Assembly: GCA_949292635.1 (NCBI GenBank)
Contig: CASEZY010000003.1
Span: forward strand, 1 to 64,000
From: an uncultured Methanomassiliicoccales archaeon
GTDB taxonomy: Archaea > Thermoplasmatota > Thermoplasmata > Methanomassiliicoccales > Methanomethylophilaceae
Length of the DNA: 64,000 bases
Reading direction: 5' to 3'
This document shows, piece by piece, positions 15,670 to 26,284 of the stretch; within the stretch, counting starts at the first letter, position 1, and each line of letters opens with the position of its first letter. Below the pieces are notes generated by a model. That model saw only the letters and a list, made by a program, of their open reading frames with translations, did no database searches and was not told the origin of the DNA. Made by a program: the position numbers and the translations under genes.

Positions 15670-17760
15670 TCAGAGAAGGGTGACCAGTGCGTCCACTGCC
15701 CAGCAGCCCTTACCCTCGTCGCCGACGATGACGGGGTTGATCTCCAGCTCCTTGATCTCCGGGTTCTCCACGGAGATGAGCACGATCTTCCTGATGGTGT
15801 CCTTCATTGCCTCGATATCGGACTTGGCCATTCCTCTGGCGCCTGCCATGAGCTTGTATGCCTTGGTGGACTTGATCATCTCGTCCAGTTGCTCCTCGCT
15901 CATGGGCACGTGGGCCTGGGAGATCTCTCCGAGGATCTCCACGAAGATGCCTCCCAGTCCGAAGGATATGACGGGGCCGAACTGGGGGTCGCGGATCATG
16001 GACAGGATGACCTCCTTTCCGGAGACCATCTGCTGTATGGAGACACCCACCAGTTTCGCCTCGGGCTTGGCCTTGGCGCAGGAGGTCATGATGCTGTCGT
16101 AGGCCTTCCTGGCGGCGGCCTCGTCCTTCACTCCGACGACCACACCGCCCACATCGGTCTTGTGCTGGATGTCGGGTGAGATGATCTTCATGACCACGGG
16201 GTAGCCGATCCTGTTGCATGCGGCGGCTGCCTCGTCGGCGGATGTGACGGTAGCCTCTCCCGGGGTGGGGAGGTCGTATGCGGCGAAGATCTCCTTGCCC
16301 TCCGCTTCGGTCAGGGCCTTCCTGCCCTCCTTCTCGGCGTTGTCCAGGATCTCCTTGGCCTTGGCCCTTCCGGACTTCTTGGGCTGGATCATGGGGGTGA
16401 AGGGGATCTGTCCCCTGACGGTGTACTGCCTCAGGATGTCCAGGGCGTGGACCGCTCTGTCGGGGGTGGGGTAGGTGGGCAGTCCTCCCGCCTTGGTGAT
16501 GGCGGATGCGGCGGCGCATTTGGTGCCTCCGGCCCAGCAGACAACCATGGGAACCTTGACCTCGTCCTTCATCTTCACCAGGCTCTCCGCCACGGACTCC
16601 AGGTCAGCGGTGTCCAGCGGGGATCCCATGACCACGAGTCCTCCCACGGAGGGGTCCTCCTGGACGATCCTGATGGTCTGGTCGAAGTACTCCGCCTTGG
16701 CGTCTCCCCTCACGTCGATGGGGTTGGTGGTGCCGGCAACGGTGGGGACCTCGCGCTTGATCCTCTCGATGGTCTCCGGGGCCAGCTTGGCGGCGCCGAT
16801 ATACTTGGCGTTGAAGGCGGCGTCGGCGGACATGACTCCCAGTCCTCCGGCGTTGGTGATGATTCCGATCTTGTCCTTGTCCATGTGGTCGTAGGCGTGG
16901 AAAACCGCGAACGCATCGAACATGTCCTCCAGGTTCTCCGCGCGGTAGATGTTGAGCTTCTTGAAGACCACGCTGTTGACGGCGTCGGATCCGGCCAGTG
17001 AGCCGGTGTGGGATGACGCTGCGGCGCCTCCGGCCTCGGTGGAACCGGACTTGAAGATGACGATGGGCTTCTTGTCCTTCATGCCGCTGATGGACTCCAC
17101 GAACTTCTGTCCGTTGGAGATTCCCTCGCAGTACATACCGATGACACGGGTCTTATCATCCGCGTCAAGCACGGGGATGAGCTCGGCCTCGTCCACATCA
17201 CTCTTGTTACCGAAGGTGATGAACTTGGAGAGTCCGACGTTGTTGGCGACGGCCCAGTCGAGCATGGAGGATCCCACGGCTCCGGACTGGGAGAAGATGG
17301 ACAGGTTGCCCGTCTTGGGCATGGCCTTGGCGAAGGTGGCGTTGACCTTGCCGTAGGGGTCCATGTTGCCGAAGCAGTTGGGACCCAGGATCCTGATTCC
17401 GTACTCCTTGGCCTTGGCGACCAGCTGCCTCTCCAGCTCGGCGCCCTCGGGACTGTCCTCCTTGAATCCGGCGGTGAGGATGATGGCATACTTGATCCCG
17501 GCGGCGTTCAGGTTGTCCAGCTCGGGGATGACGTAGGATGACTTGATGACGATGACCGCCAGGTCAACGGGTTCGCCGATCTCCGTGACGCTCTTGTACG
17601 ACTTCATGCCCTGGATGTCCTCGCCCTTGGGGTTGATGGGGTAGAGCTTACCGTCGAAGCCGGCGTTCAGCATGTTCATGATGATCATACCGCCGATCTT
17701 CGTGGTGTCGTTGGATGCGCCTATGACGGCTATCGACTTCGGATCTGCGAAACCTTTCAT
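15670..17760 (-). CDS. Acetate--CoA ligase (ADP-forming), fused alpha-beta type
   Basis: The 696-aa enzyme converts acetyl-CoA, ADP and phosphate to acetate, CoA and ATP, giving substrate-level phosphorylation. It contains the CoA-binding Rossmann domain (SIAVIGASND, residues 9-18), the succinyl-CoA-ligase-like domains with the phospho-histidine segment SSHTGSLAG near residue 250, and a C-terminal ATP-grasp domain (about 470-696). Alpha and beta subunits are joined in one chain. The frame opens at a GTG (17781), but the ATG at 17760 is chosen because TTTAATATA (17783-17791) is centred 26-27 bases upstream and because family members begin at this point. Together with por it links pyruvate to acetate. 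Confidence 0.9.
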   Translation of the reverse strand: MKGFADPKSIAVIGASNDTTKIGGMIIMNMLNAGFDGKLYPINPKGEDIQGMKSYKSVTEIGEPVDLAVIVIKSSYVIPELDNLNAAGIKYAIILTAGFKEDSPEGAELERQLVAKAKEYGIRILGPNCFGNMDPYGKVNATFAKAMPKTGNLSIFSQSGAVGSSMLDWAVANNVGLSKFITFGNKSDVDEAELIPVLDADDKTRVIGMYCEGISNGQKFVESISGMKDKKPIVIFKSGSTEAGGAAASSHTGSLAGSDAVNSVVFKKLNIYRAENLEDMFDAFAVFHAYDHMDKDKIGIITNAGGLGVMSADAAFNAKYIGAAKLAPETIERIKREVPTVAGTTNPIDVRGDAKAEYFDQTIRIVQEDPSVGGLVVMGSPLDTADLESVAESLVKMKDEVKVPMVVCWAGGTKCAAASAITKAGGLPTYPTPDRAVHALDILRQYTVRGQIPFTPMIQPKKSGRAKAKEILDNAEKEGRKALTEAEGKEIFAAYDLPTPGEATVTSADEAAAACNRIGYPVVMKIISPDIQHKTDVGGVVVGVKDEAAARKAYDSIMTSCAKAKPEAKLVGVSIQQMVSGKEVILSMIRDPQFGPVISFGLGGIFVEILGEISQAHVPMSEEQLDEMIKSTKAYKLMAGARGMAKSDIEAMKDTIRKIVLISVENPEIKELEINPVIVGDEGKGCWAVDALVTLL

Positions 17761-17782
17761 GTCACCGCGAATGATGGTCACC

Positions 17783-17791
17783 TTTAATATA
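17783..17791 (-). promoter_or_regulatory. TATA element of the acd gene
   Basis: TTTAATATA (plus-strand reading) is centred at 17787, predicting a transcript starting at about 17761, that is, a leaderless mRNA from ATG 17760. Confidence 0.55.
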
Positions 17792-17812
17792 CTTTCTCAG
17801 CAGATTTTGTCG

Positions 17813-17847
17813 GAATTCGTAGAAATTCGACGATTTGCTACGAATTC
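17813..17847. promoter_or_regulatory. Inverted CTACGAA pair upstream of acd
   Basis: GAATTCGTAG (17813-17822) and CTACGAATTC (17838-17847) are perfect 10-base inverted arms separated by 15 bases. The pair begins 22 bases upstream of the acd TATA element. The half-sites match those before the por operon. Confidence 0.55.
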
Positions 17848-17886
17848 TGATTCGGCCACTATTATTATAGAATGAATGACCCGATA

Positions 17887-17905
17887 TTCTACGAAATCCG
17901 TAGAA
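17887..17905. promoter_or_regulatory. Second inverted CTACG pair between acd and trkH
   Basis: TTCTACG-AAATC-CGTAGAA has perfect 7-base arms and a 5-base spacer. It lies between the two divergent genes and could serve either. It belongs to the same site family as 17813-17847 and 9004-9041. Confidence 0.55.
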
Positions 17906-18044
17906 ATTGATGTCATTTACTGCGGATATCGTATATCTGACGTATCAAATATACGACGATTGACGACAACACCCCATCCAACCGGTATCTCTGACGATAT
18001 TTCAGACCGACACGTTATTAAGAAAAGGAGTGGGTGGCCAGCCG

Positions 18045-19550
18045 ATGGCCCGGCACTCGTTCTCGCTGCCAAAGCTTTCGCAGAAGCGCATCGAGAGTCC
18101 TTCTCTTTGCGTATCGGGCTATCTGTTGTGCGCTCTGGGTCTGGTGATGCTGCCCTGCTACATCCTCGGGTGGATCGACGGCGATGCCACCGAGATCACC
18201 GGGATCCCCATGGCGCTGGGTCTTGTTCTCGGACTCATCTTCATCCTGAGCTTCCGCTCCTCGGAGTTCCTGCGCCCGGTCAATGCGGTGTCCATGCTGG
18301 GCATCCTGTGGCTGGTGTGCTTCCTGTTCGGGATGATACCTTACCTGATTTACGGTTTCACCCCGATGGAGGCGCTCTTCGAGTCCGCCAGCGGTTTCAC
18401 CGCCGTCGGCGCCACCGTGATCCCCGACGTGTCCGTGCTTCCCCGCAGTCTGCTGCTCTGGCGTCAGCTCAGCAACTGGTTCGGAGGGATCATGGTGATC
18501 CTGCTGTTCATGCTGTTGCTCCCCATGGTGGGGTTCGGCAGCCGCGGGTCCTTCAGCAACGAGATGTCCGGTGCCTCGGGCTCCCGCGGGATGACCGTCC
18601 GCGTGAAGGATGCGGCGCTACAGTTCACCATGATCTACATGGTCCTCACGATCACCATGATGCTGCTTATGACGGTGCTGGGCCTGGACCTCTTCGACGC
18701 GGTCTGCCTGACACTGCCCACCGTCTCCACGGGAGGGTTCAGTTGCACGGTGTCGGAGTTCACCGCGGCCATGAAGGTGGTCATCATCCTCTTCATGTTC
18801 CTGGGCGCCACCAACTTCTATCTCCACTTCAGGGCGATCTTCATGAAGAAGCCCGACGCCTACCGCAGGAACCGGGAGTTCATGGCCATGCTGCTGATCA
18901 TAGCGGCGGGTTCGGTGCTGATGTTCCTCATTGTCAATCCCGGTTCCGCTGGCTCTTCGGCGGAGGTGTTCCTGGATTCCGTGTTCATGACCGTCTCTGC
19001 CTCATCCAGCGCCTGTATAATATCCGTGGAGTTCACCGCCTGGCCGGAGCTGGCACAGTTGCTGTTCTTCGCGCTGGGAATCATCGGTGGGTCCGCGGGG
19101 TCCACCGCGAGCGGTATCAAGATCTTCAGGATAGTCATACTGTGCCAATACATCCGCAGCATGTTCTTCCGCATCTTGCATCCCAACAACGTGCGCACCG
19201 TCACCGCCGGCGAGTCGTACGCCGCCGATGAGGAGGTCAGGTCCACCCTGGTGGTGATAATGATGTTCATCCTCACCATCGTGGTATTCTCCGTGGTGTT
19301 CATGGCATTCGGCTACTCCACGGTGGAGAGCATAACCTCGGTGACCTCCGCACTCTCCAATCTGGGTCTTGGTGTGGGGACGTTCACATCCAGTTTCGAA
19401 TCCATGAACGTGGCGCCTCAGGCTATAATGGTGCTGCTGATGTGGATGGGTCGTCTGGAGATCGTCACCGCCATCGCGATATTGTCCCCAGGCACCTGGC
19501 GGGAGCAGATAAAGGATATGAGGCACCGCCGCGAGGCAGCCGCACAGTGA
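18045..19550 (+). CDS. trkH: TrkH-family potassium uptake protein
   Basis: The 501-aa ion-channel-like transporter has the four membrane-pore-membrane repeats of the TrkH/KtrB/HKT family. Filter-like segments are visible as ASGFTAVGAT, TVSTGGFSC, SASSSACIIS and SALSNLGLGVG. It would take up potassium together with a cytoplasmic TrkA/KtrA subunit, which is not in this window. A GTG at 18030 is also in frame, but the ATG at 18045 lies 14 bases after AAGGAG (18025-18030) and is preferred. It is divergent from acd across 280 bases containing the CTACG sites and further AT-rich short repeats. It ends directly against the convergent dehydrogenase gene. Confidence 0.83.
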   Translation: MARHSFSLPKLSQKRIESPSLCVSGYLLCALGLVMLPCYILGWIDGDATEITGIPMALGLVLGLIFILSFRSSEFLRPVNAVSMLGILWLVCFLFGMIPYLIYGFTPMEALFESASGFTAVGATVIPDVSVLPRSLLLWRQLSNWFGGIMVILLFMLLLPMVGFGSRGSFSNEMSGASGSRGMTVRVKDAALQFTMIYMVLTITMMLLMTVLGLDLFDAVCLTLPTVSTGGFSCTVSEFTAAMKVVIILFMFLGATNFYLHFRAIFMKKPDAYRRNREFMAMLLIIAAGSVLMFLIVNPGSAGSSAEVFLDSVFMTVSASSSACIISVEFTAWPELAQLLFFALGIIGGSAGSTASGIKIFRIVILCQYIRSMFFRILHPNNVRTVTAGESYAADEEVRSTLVVIMMFILTIVVFSVVFMAFGYSTVESITSVTSALSNLGLGVGTFTSSFESMNVAPQAIMVLLMWMGRLEIVTAIAILSPGTWREQIKDMRHRREAAAQ

Positions 19551-20546
19551 TCAGATGGGGTCTTCGAAATAATGTGCCACCTGCGCCGCGAAGTCGTAGG
19601 TGCCGGTGGTGCCGCCCAGGTCCCTTGGTATGTATCCCTGCTCGTAGGCCGAGCTTATGGCCGCGTTCAGGATGACGGCTTCGTTGGGCAGGCCGATGTG
19701 CCTGAGCATCATCACCGCCGCCATCATGAGGCCGGTGGGGTTGGCGCAGTTCAGACCCTCGAGGTGGGGGCAGTGTCCGTGGGATGCGCGGAACAGTGCA
19801 CCGTTGTGACCCGGGGTCATCACACCCATGAGGTAGGTTCCTCCCACGGTGGCCGAGAGTCCCTTCGCCAAAAGGAATGCGTGCAGGTCGCTGACCACGG
19901 CGATGTCGAAATCCGTCCTGGCATCGGCGATCCACTGCATCACCTGCACCATGGTGGTCTCCGAGAGTTCGAGACCCTTGCCGTCCATCTCCTTGCGGAA
20001 GATCTCCGTGTACCTCTCGTCGGTGAGGGGGGACGTCCTGCCTCCCAGGACGCAGCTCACACGGTTCCTACCGGTCCTCTCGGCGATGGTGGCGGCCACG
20101 CCGCAGGCCGCATGCACCTGACTGTACTGCATACGGGTGCTGCGGGTGATGCCGTCCATGTCCTCCGTCTCCGTCACCATGTTGGAGCCGGGGCGGTTGG
20201 AGACGATGTAGCAGTCAACATCACCGTGGCCGATGTTAGGCGCGACGCGTTTGATCCTGCGGACGTTGGCCATGCCATCGATGCTACGGACGATGTCGTC
20301 CTCCGGGTTGCGGTATCCTTTGACGGTGTGGGGTGTCGCGAAGGCGCCCACCAGCACCGCCTCGCATTCCGGGAGTGCTTCCAGGGCCTCGGCGGACATT
20401 GTCCTGCCGGTATCCTTGAAGTATTCGATGCCGGCGTCGCCCATGATGAACTCCACCCTGTCGGTGAGGGCACCCACGGCCTGGATGGTGGCGGAGAGTA
20501 TCTCGTCCCCGATACCGTCTCCCGGAATGGCTAGGACCTTGTGCAT
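19551..20546 (-). CDS. Isocitrate/isopropylmalate dehydrogenase family protein
   Basis: The 331-aa protein begins VLAIPGDGIGDEI, the canonical start of NAD(P)-dependent beta-decarboxylating dehydrogenases, and contains SNRPGSNMVTE and NPTG. The usual cofactor segment HGSAPDIAG is altered to HGHCPHLEG, and the Arg cluster that recognises the substrate is not a clean match to either isocitrate or isopropylmalate. The substrate is therefore left open: isopropylmalate, homoisocitrate (coenzyme B side-chain synthesis) or another malate derivative. The ATG overlaps the deoxyhypusine synthase stop by one base, an unexpected partnership. Confidence 0.72.
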   Translation of the reverse strand: MHKVLAIPGDGIGDEILSATIQAVGALTDRVEFIMGDAGIEYFKDTGRTMSAEALEALPECEAVLVGAFATPHTVKGYRNPEDDIVRSIDGMANVRRIKRVAPNIGHGDVDCYIVSNRPGSNMVTETEDMDGITRSTRMQYSQVHAACGVAATIAERTGRNRVSCVLGGRTSPLTDERYTEIFRKEMDGKGLELSETTMVQVMQWIADARTDFDIAVVSDLHAFLLAKGLSATVGGTYLMGVMTPGHNGALFRASHGHCPHLEGLNCANPTGLMMAAVMMLRHIGLPNEAVILNAAISSAYEQGYIPRDLGGTTGTYDFAAQVAHYFEDPI

Positions 20547-21478
20547 CAGAGCCTTTCCCTCAGCGCGGCGTATATCACCGGCAGTGAGATGGTGGCATCG
20601 CCCTCCACGGTGATCTTCTTGGCGTCGGGCTTGACCTTGCCCCAGGACACGGCCTCTCTGATCTGGGCGCCGGAGAGGGAGCCGTCGAACTCCTGGGCGG
20701 TGGTCATGTAGACGCAGTAGTCCAGGCCTCCGCGGAACTGGTTCCACCAGATCACGTGGTGCTTGGAGATGCCTCCGCCGATGAGGATTCCGCCGGTGTA
20801 CTTGGCGTGGTCGGTCATCTCGGACAGCATCTGCTCGTCGGCGAACAGGTCGATCTTGAACTTCCTGTGGAACTGGTAGTACATCCACAGCTGGCAGCCG
20901 AAGGATCCGTCGGTGATGCCGGGGACCACGATCGGCACGTTGTGCTTGTGGCACTGGTACAGCAGGGACTCCTCGTCGTCCAGGCGGGCGCCCACGGCGT
21001 CGATGATCTCATGGGTGCTCATGGAGTCCTTGCCCTCGAAGATCTCCTCGAACATGGGCAGCAGGTTGTCCTCCAGGACCTCACCGTAGCACTTGTCGGG
21101 GACGAGCACGTTTCCAAGCCTGCTGGTCTCGTACTTCTCCCTCAGCATCTCGTCGTCCATGTCGAAGGATCCCTTGTAATACTCGGCCCAGGTCCTGGAA
21201 AGGTCGTGGTCCAGGGTGCCGCAGGTGGTGATGATCAGGTCGATGAGGCCGTTCTTGACCATGTCGACGATGACACCCCTGGTGCCGGTGGCCATGATGC
21301 AGGCGGGGAAGGAGAGGATCCTCAGGCAGTCCTTCTGCTTCATCATCCTCTCGATGATGTCCACGGAGTCCGCCAGCTTCTGGGCGGTGAATCCTCCGGA
21401 CTCGCCCATCATCTTGATGAGCTCGTTGACAGTCACGGGGCCGTTCACTTTGATGTCTTTGACGGGAATCATGTCCAT
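20546..21478 (-). CDS. dys: Deoxyhypusine synthase
   Basis: The 310-aa enzyme transfers the aminobutyl group of spermidine to a lysine of translation factor aIF5A. The active-site block EFDGSLSGAQIREAVSWGKV (residues 263-282) includes the catalytic lysine K281, and ATGTRGVIVDMV and TTCGTLDHDL form the NAD-binding segments. Length fits archaeal enzymes (about 310-330 aa). A TATA-like TTTATAG (21500-21506) is centred 25-26 bases before ATG 21478, supporting a leaderless start. It is first gene of a two-gene unit with the dehydrogenase-family protein. Confidence 0.92.
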   Translation of the reverse strand: MDMIPVKDIKVNGPVTVNELIKMMGESGGFTAQKLADSVDIIERMMKQKDCLRILSFPACIMATGTRGVIVDMVKNGLIDLIITTCGTLDHDLSRTWAEYYKGSFDMDDEMLREKYETSRLGNVLVPDKCYGEVLEDNLLPMFEEIFEGKDSMSTHEIIDAVGARLDDEESLLYQCHKHNVPIVVPGITDGSFGCQLWMYYQFHRKFKIDLFADEQMLSEMTDHAKYTGGILIGGGISKHHVIWWNQFRGGLDYCVYMTTAQEFDGSLSGAQIREAVSWGKVKPDAKKITVEGDATISLPVIYAALRERL

Positions 21479-21570
21479 CGAATCAGCTTCCTGGCGCCGT
21501 TTATAGCATACCCTATTTTATGTTGTGGGTTCATCGATTCGCTCGCGGATTCCGAAAAGGGATACTAAAC

Positions 21571-21640
21571 AATGTTATTATCCTAGTTGTAATAACATTA
21601 TCCCAAAGGGAAAAGTCATATTCAAATTATCCTAATTGTA
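21571..21640. repeat. Operator-like inverted and direct repeats
   Basis: AATGTTATTA (21571-21580) and TAATAACATT (21590-21599) form a perfect 10-base inverted repeat with a 9-base spacer. The 15-mer ATTATCCTAGTTGTA (21577-21591) returns with one change as ATTATCCTAATTGTA (21626-21640), 49 bases on. The block lies in a 390-base region between two converted leftward genes and just upstream of the 50-aa candidate gene, so it looks like a regulator-binding region for that gene. Confidence 0.5.
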
Positions 21641-21686
21641 CAAATAATTCCTTAAAGTGTTAAGTGGCCCCCGCCTATCAGAGACC

Positions 21687-21839
21687 ATGGAGCCCTCCCC
21701 CGAAGGTATCGCCGATGCGGTTGGCAGGCCGGGGTTCAAGCTGATCCAGGCGATGATACGCCCCGGGAATTCCGCTTCGCCCAACATCGCCATGTCGGCG
21801 GAGGGGATCCGGGACCGCTTCGAGGAAGCCGTCAGGTGA
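21687..21839 (+). CDS. Candidate small protein, 50 aa
   Basis: The frame from ATG 21687 encodes 50 residues (MEPSPEGIADAVGRPGFKLI onward) with the strong G/C third-position bias of real genes here, unlike the AT-rich DNA before it. A TTG 30 bases upstream would add ten residues. A TATA-like CTTAAA (21651-21656) lies upstream and a strong hairpin (21846-21869) starts seven bases after the stop. I do not recognise the product; it ends in a helical, charged segment. It may be a small regulator or toxin-like peptide, or the remnant of a larger gene. Confidence 0.42.
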   Translation: MEPSPEGIADAVGRPGFKLIQAMIRPGNSASPNIAMSAEGIRDRFEEAVR

Positions 21840-21845
21840 ATCAAA

Positions 21846-21869
21846 AGGGTCTGCGGTCCTGCAGACCCT
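21846..21869. terminator. Bidirectional terminator hairpin
   Basis: AGGGTCTGC-GGTCCT-GCAGACCCT is a perfect 9-base-pair stem, placed between the 50-aa candidate gene and the stop of the aldehyde dehydrogenase. Read leftward it is followed by TTTT, so it probably ends the dehydrogenase transcript and possibly both. Confidence 0.65.
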
Positions 21870-21870
21870 C

Positions 21871-23421
21871 TCACTCCCTTTTCGTCATCCTGAGGAAGGA
21901 CCTTATGGCGGAGACCTTGCCCTTCCCTCTGCCGAAGAACGCCTCGTTCAATCCCTTCATAGCATCGGAGGACCCTTTCCTGTAAGGCATCCACCAGGCG
22001 TCCCTCTTGAAGCGGCAGGTGTCCACGTGCACGTGATGGGGGTGCATCATCTGTCTGAAGCCCTCCTCCGCATGGGTGGTGCCGATGCCGCTGAGATGTC
22101 TGCCTCCCCAGGGGGTGGCGGGCAGTCCGAAGGTGTATGTGGAATTGTTCACATCCACCGTCCCGGCGTGCATGCGCGAGGCCAGACGTCTTGCTCTGGC
22201 TATGTCGTTGCTCCATACCGACCCGCCTAACGCGAAGCAGCATCCGTTGGCGAGTGCCACGGCCTCCTCGTCGTCCCTGAAGGTGTACAGGCTCACGATG
22301 GGTCCGAACATCTCCACATCCGTTATCCCGCTGTCCTTGGGAAGGCCGTCCACCACCGTCGGCCGGAAGTAGTATCCTTGCAGTGCGTCGTTCCGCCTCC
22401 CGCCGGTGAGGAATCTTCCGCCTTCCTTCACGATCATGTCGCAGAGCTCCTCCATGCGGTGAAGCTCGGTCTCGTTGATCATCGGGCCCACGGACACCTC
22501 CTCGTCATCCCAGCCGTTGCCTTGTCTCAGTCCTTCGACCTTGGCGACGAACATCTCCCTGAAACGGTCGGCGATGCCCTCCTGCAGATAGATGCGCTTG
22601 GTGCTCACGCACACCTGGCCGGAGTTCACGAACGATGACCACAGCGCACAATCGGTCGCCCTCTCCAGATCCGCGTCGTTCAGGACTACGAAGGCGTCCT
22701 TGCCTCCCAGCTCCAGGATCACCGGTGTGACGGTGGACGACGCGGCTGACATGACGTTGGAGCCTGTGTCGGTTCCTCCGGTGAAGACGATCTTATCCGC
22801 TCCCGCCGAGGTGATCGCGGAGCCCACGCCCCTGCCGTTCACCACCCGGACCAATCCCTCGGGGAATCCGGCTTCCGCGAACAGCCGTTCCATCAACGCC
22901 CCGGTGAGCGGCGTGTCCGAGGACGGTTTGATAATCACGCCGTTGCCGGCGGAGACCGCCATCAGCGCCTCCGTAAACGGTATCGCCAGGGGGAAGTTGT
23001 ACGACGAGATGATGGCGATAACGCCGTATGGTACATGCTCGATGTAGGATCTGCGGCCCAGCATGGAGCACATAAGCGACATGGGTCCCTGATCCACCCT
23101 CTCGGTGAACCTGAACCTTCCGAGCAGGGACTCGCAGTACTTCGCCATGGCGGTGCAGCTGAGGATCTCGGTGCTGTAGCATTCGCATCTCGGCTTCCCG
23201 GTGTCTCTGTGAATGGTGAGGGCGATCTCGTCCGCCCTGTCCGACAGCAGCATCCTCAGATTGCGAACCATCTTGATGCGTTCCCCCGGCGGAACGGTAC
23301 ACCACCGGCTCTGTACATTGCGGATGCTCTCCACGATCCCGGGGACGTCTCCGGGGACCGTGGCCTCCGGTCCCTCGGTCTCTGTCAGGTCGGCGGGGTT
23401 CACGGACACCAGCCTCGTCAT
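21871..23421 (-). CDS. Aldehyde dehydrogenase (NAD(P)-dependent)
   Basis: The 516-aa enzyme oxidises an aldehyde, probably to the free acid. ISSYNFPLAIP, the glutamate segment TPVILELGGKDAFVVL, the catalytic cysteine in NSGQVCVSTKRIYL and EMFGPIVS near the C-terminus are the standard ALDH landmarks. A roughly 40-residue tail rich in Arg and Lys follows the usual end. The frame is open to an ATG at 23496, but 23421 is preferred: a TATA-like TATAT at 23444-23448 is centred 25-26 bases upstream, and the homologous N-terminus begins here. The upstream start would overlap the divergent gene. The physiological aldehyde is unknown. Confidence 0.85.
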   Translation of the reverse strand: MTRLVSVNPADLTETEGPEATVPGDVPGIVESIRNVQSRWCTVPPGERIKMVRNLRMLLSDRADEIALTIHRDTGKPRCECYSTEILSCTAMAKYCESLLGRFRFTERVDQGPMSLMCSMLGRRSYIEHVPYGVIAIISSYNFPLAIPFTEALMAVSAGNGVIIKPSSDTPLTGALMERLFAEAGFPEGLVRVVNGRGVGSAITSAGADKIVFTGGTDTGSNVMSAASSTVTPVILELGGKDAFVVLNDADLERATDCALWSSFVNSGQVCVSTKRIYLQEGIADRFREMFVAKVEGLRQGNGWDDEEVSVGPMINETELHRMEELCDMIVKEGGRFLTGGRRNDALQGYYFRPTVVDGLPKDSGITDVEMFGPIVSLYTFRDDEEAVALANGCCFALGGSVWSNDIARARRLASRMHAGTVDVNNSTYTFGLPATPWGGRHLSGIGTTHAEEGFRQMMHPHHVHVDTCRFKRDAWWMPYRKGSSDAMKGLNEAFFGRGKGKVSAIRSFLRMTKRE

Positions 23422-23494
23422 GCCGGGCGTATCGTTCCCACAGTATATCAACAGGGGAGGACATTCGCCTGCGATGATGGTCCTCAGACGCTCC

Positions 23495-23896
23495 ATGGAT
23501 TATCCGCAGTTGCTGTCAGCCGTTAGGGGAAGGAAGGTCCTGATCTGGACGTGCAACACATGTGCCAGACTATGCGGCGGTCTCGGGGGAGAGGAGTCCG
23601 CGAAGCGCTTGGCGGACCGTCTCTTCGAGGACGGTGTGAATGTTGTCGGCGTCATCTCCACAAGCGCGTCATGCCTGGAGGAGAAGGTCATCGCCAAGTG
23701 CGATTCCTTCGACGGTCATGCCGACCTCATCATCTCGCTGACCTGCGACGTGGGATCCTGTCTTGCCGCCGGAGTTTTCGGCATCCCGGCGATCGACCCT
23801 CTGGAGACCCTGGGCCCCGGACATCTGGACCGCAACGGGATGCCCGTGCTGCGGGACGGATCCGTGGTGATGATGGGTACCGACCCCCTCGTCTGA
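23495..23896 (+). CDS. MetV-like cysteine-rich protein
   Basis: The 133-aa protein contains VLIWTCNTCARLCGGLGGEESAKRL in its first 40 residues and seven cysteines in all (20, 23, 27, 60, 69, 84, 89). The pattern, with C-x2-C-x3-C, a GGEE helix, a later Cys after STSAS and a CDVGS turn, resembles MetV, the zinc- or iron-sulfur-binding partner of bacterial methylenetetrahydrofolate reductase MetF, and the equivalent C-terminal domains of corrinoid-linked proteins. It stands alone, divergent from aldehyde dehydrogenase. A C1-transfer or redox role is inferred, not shown. Confidence 0.6.
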   Translation: MDYPQLLSAVRGRKVLIWTCNTCARLCGGLGGEESAKRLADRLFEDGVNVVGVISTSASCLEEKVIAKCDSFDGHADLIISLTCDVGSCLAAGVFGIPAIDPLETLGPGHLDRNGMPVLRDGSVVMMGTDPLV

Positions 23897-23982
23897 CCTA
23901 CTTTTATTAGTCACGCGTACTCACGCTTATATATGAAACGGGTTTACCATGGGTCCAAGCAACAATAGGGGTGTAACTCACT

Positions 23983-26181
<2,199 letters not shown>

Positions 26182-26188
26182 AACCATC

Positions 26189-26220
26189 GAGGGGGTTCTT
26201 CCCCCCTCCTATTTTTTATT
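26189..26220 (+). terminator. Terminator of hppA
   Basis: GAGGGGG (26189-26195) pairs with CCCCCTC (26202-26208), followed by CTATTTTTTATT. Stem plus T-run make this the clearest intrinsic terminator in the window. Confidence 0.7.
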
Positions 26221-26284
26221 ATAACACATCGCGCACCCTTATATACGAGATGGCCATAGCCCACCTCTACTCAGAGGGTCCACT

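Noticed and set aside
23422-23496. Longer aldehyde dehydrogenase starting at 23496
   Set aside because: It would overlap the start of the divergent gene on the same CCATGG and remove the promoter. The downstream ATG has a TATA box at the right distance.
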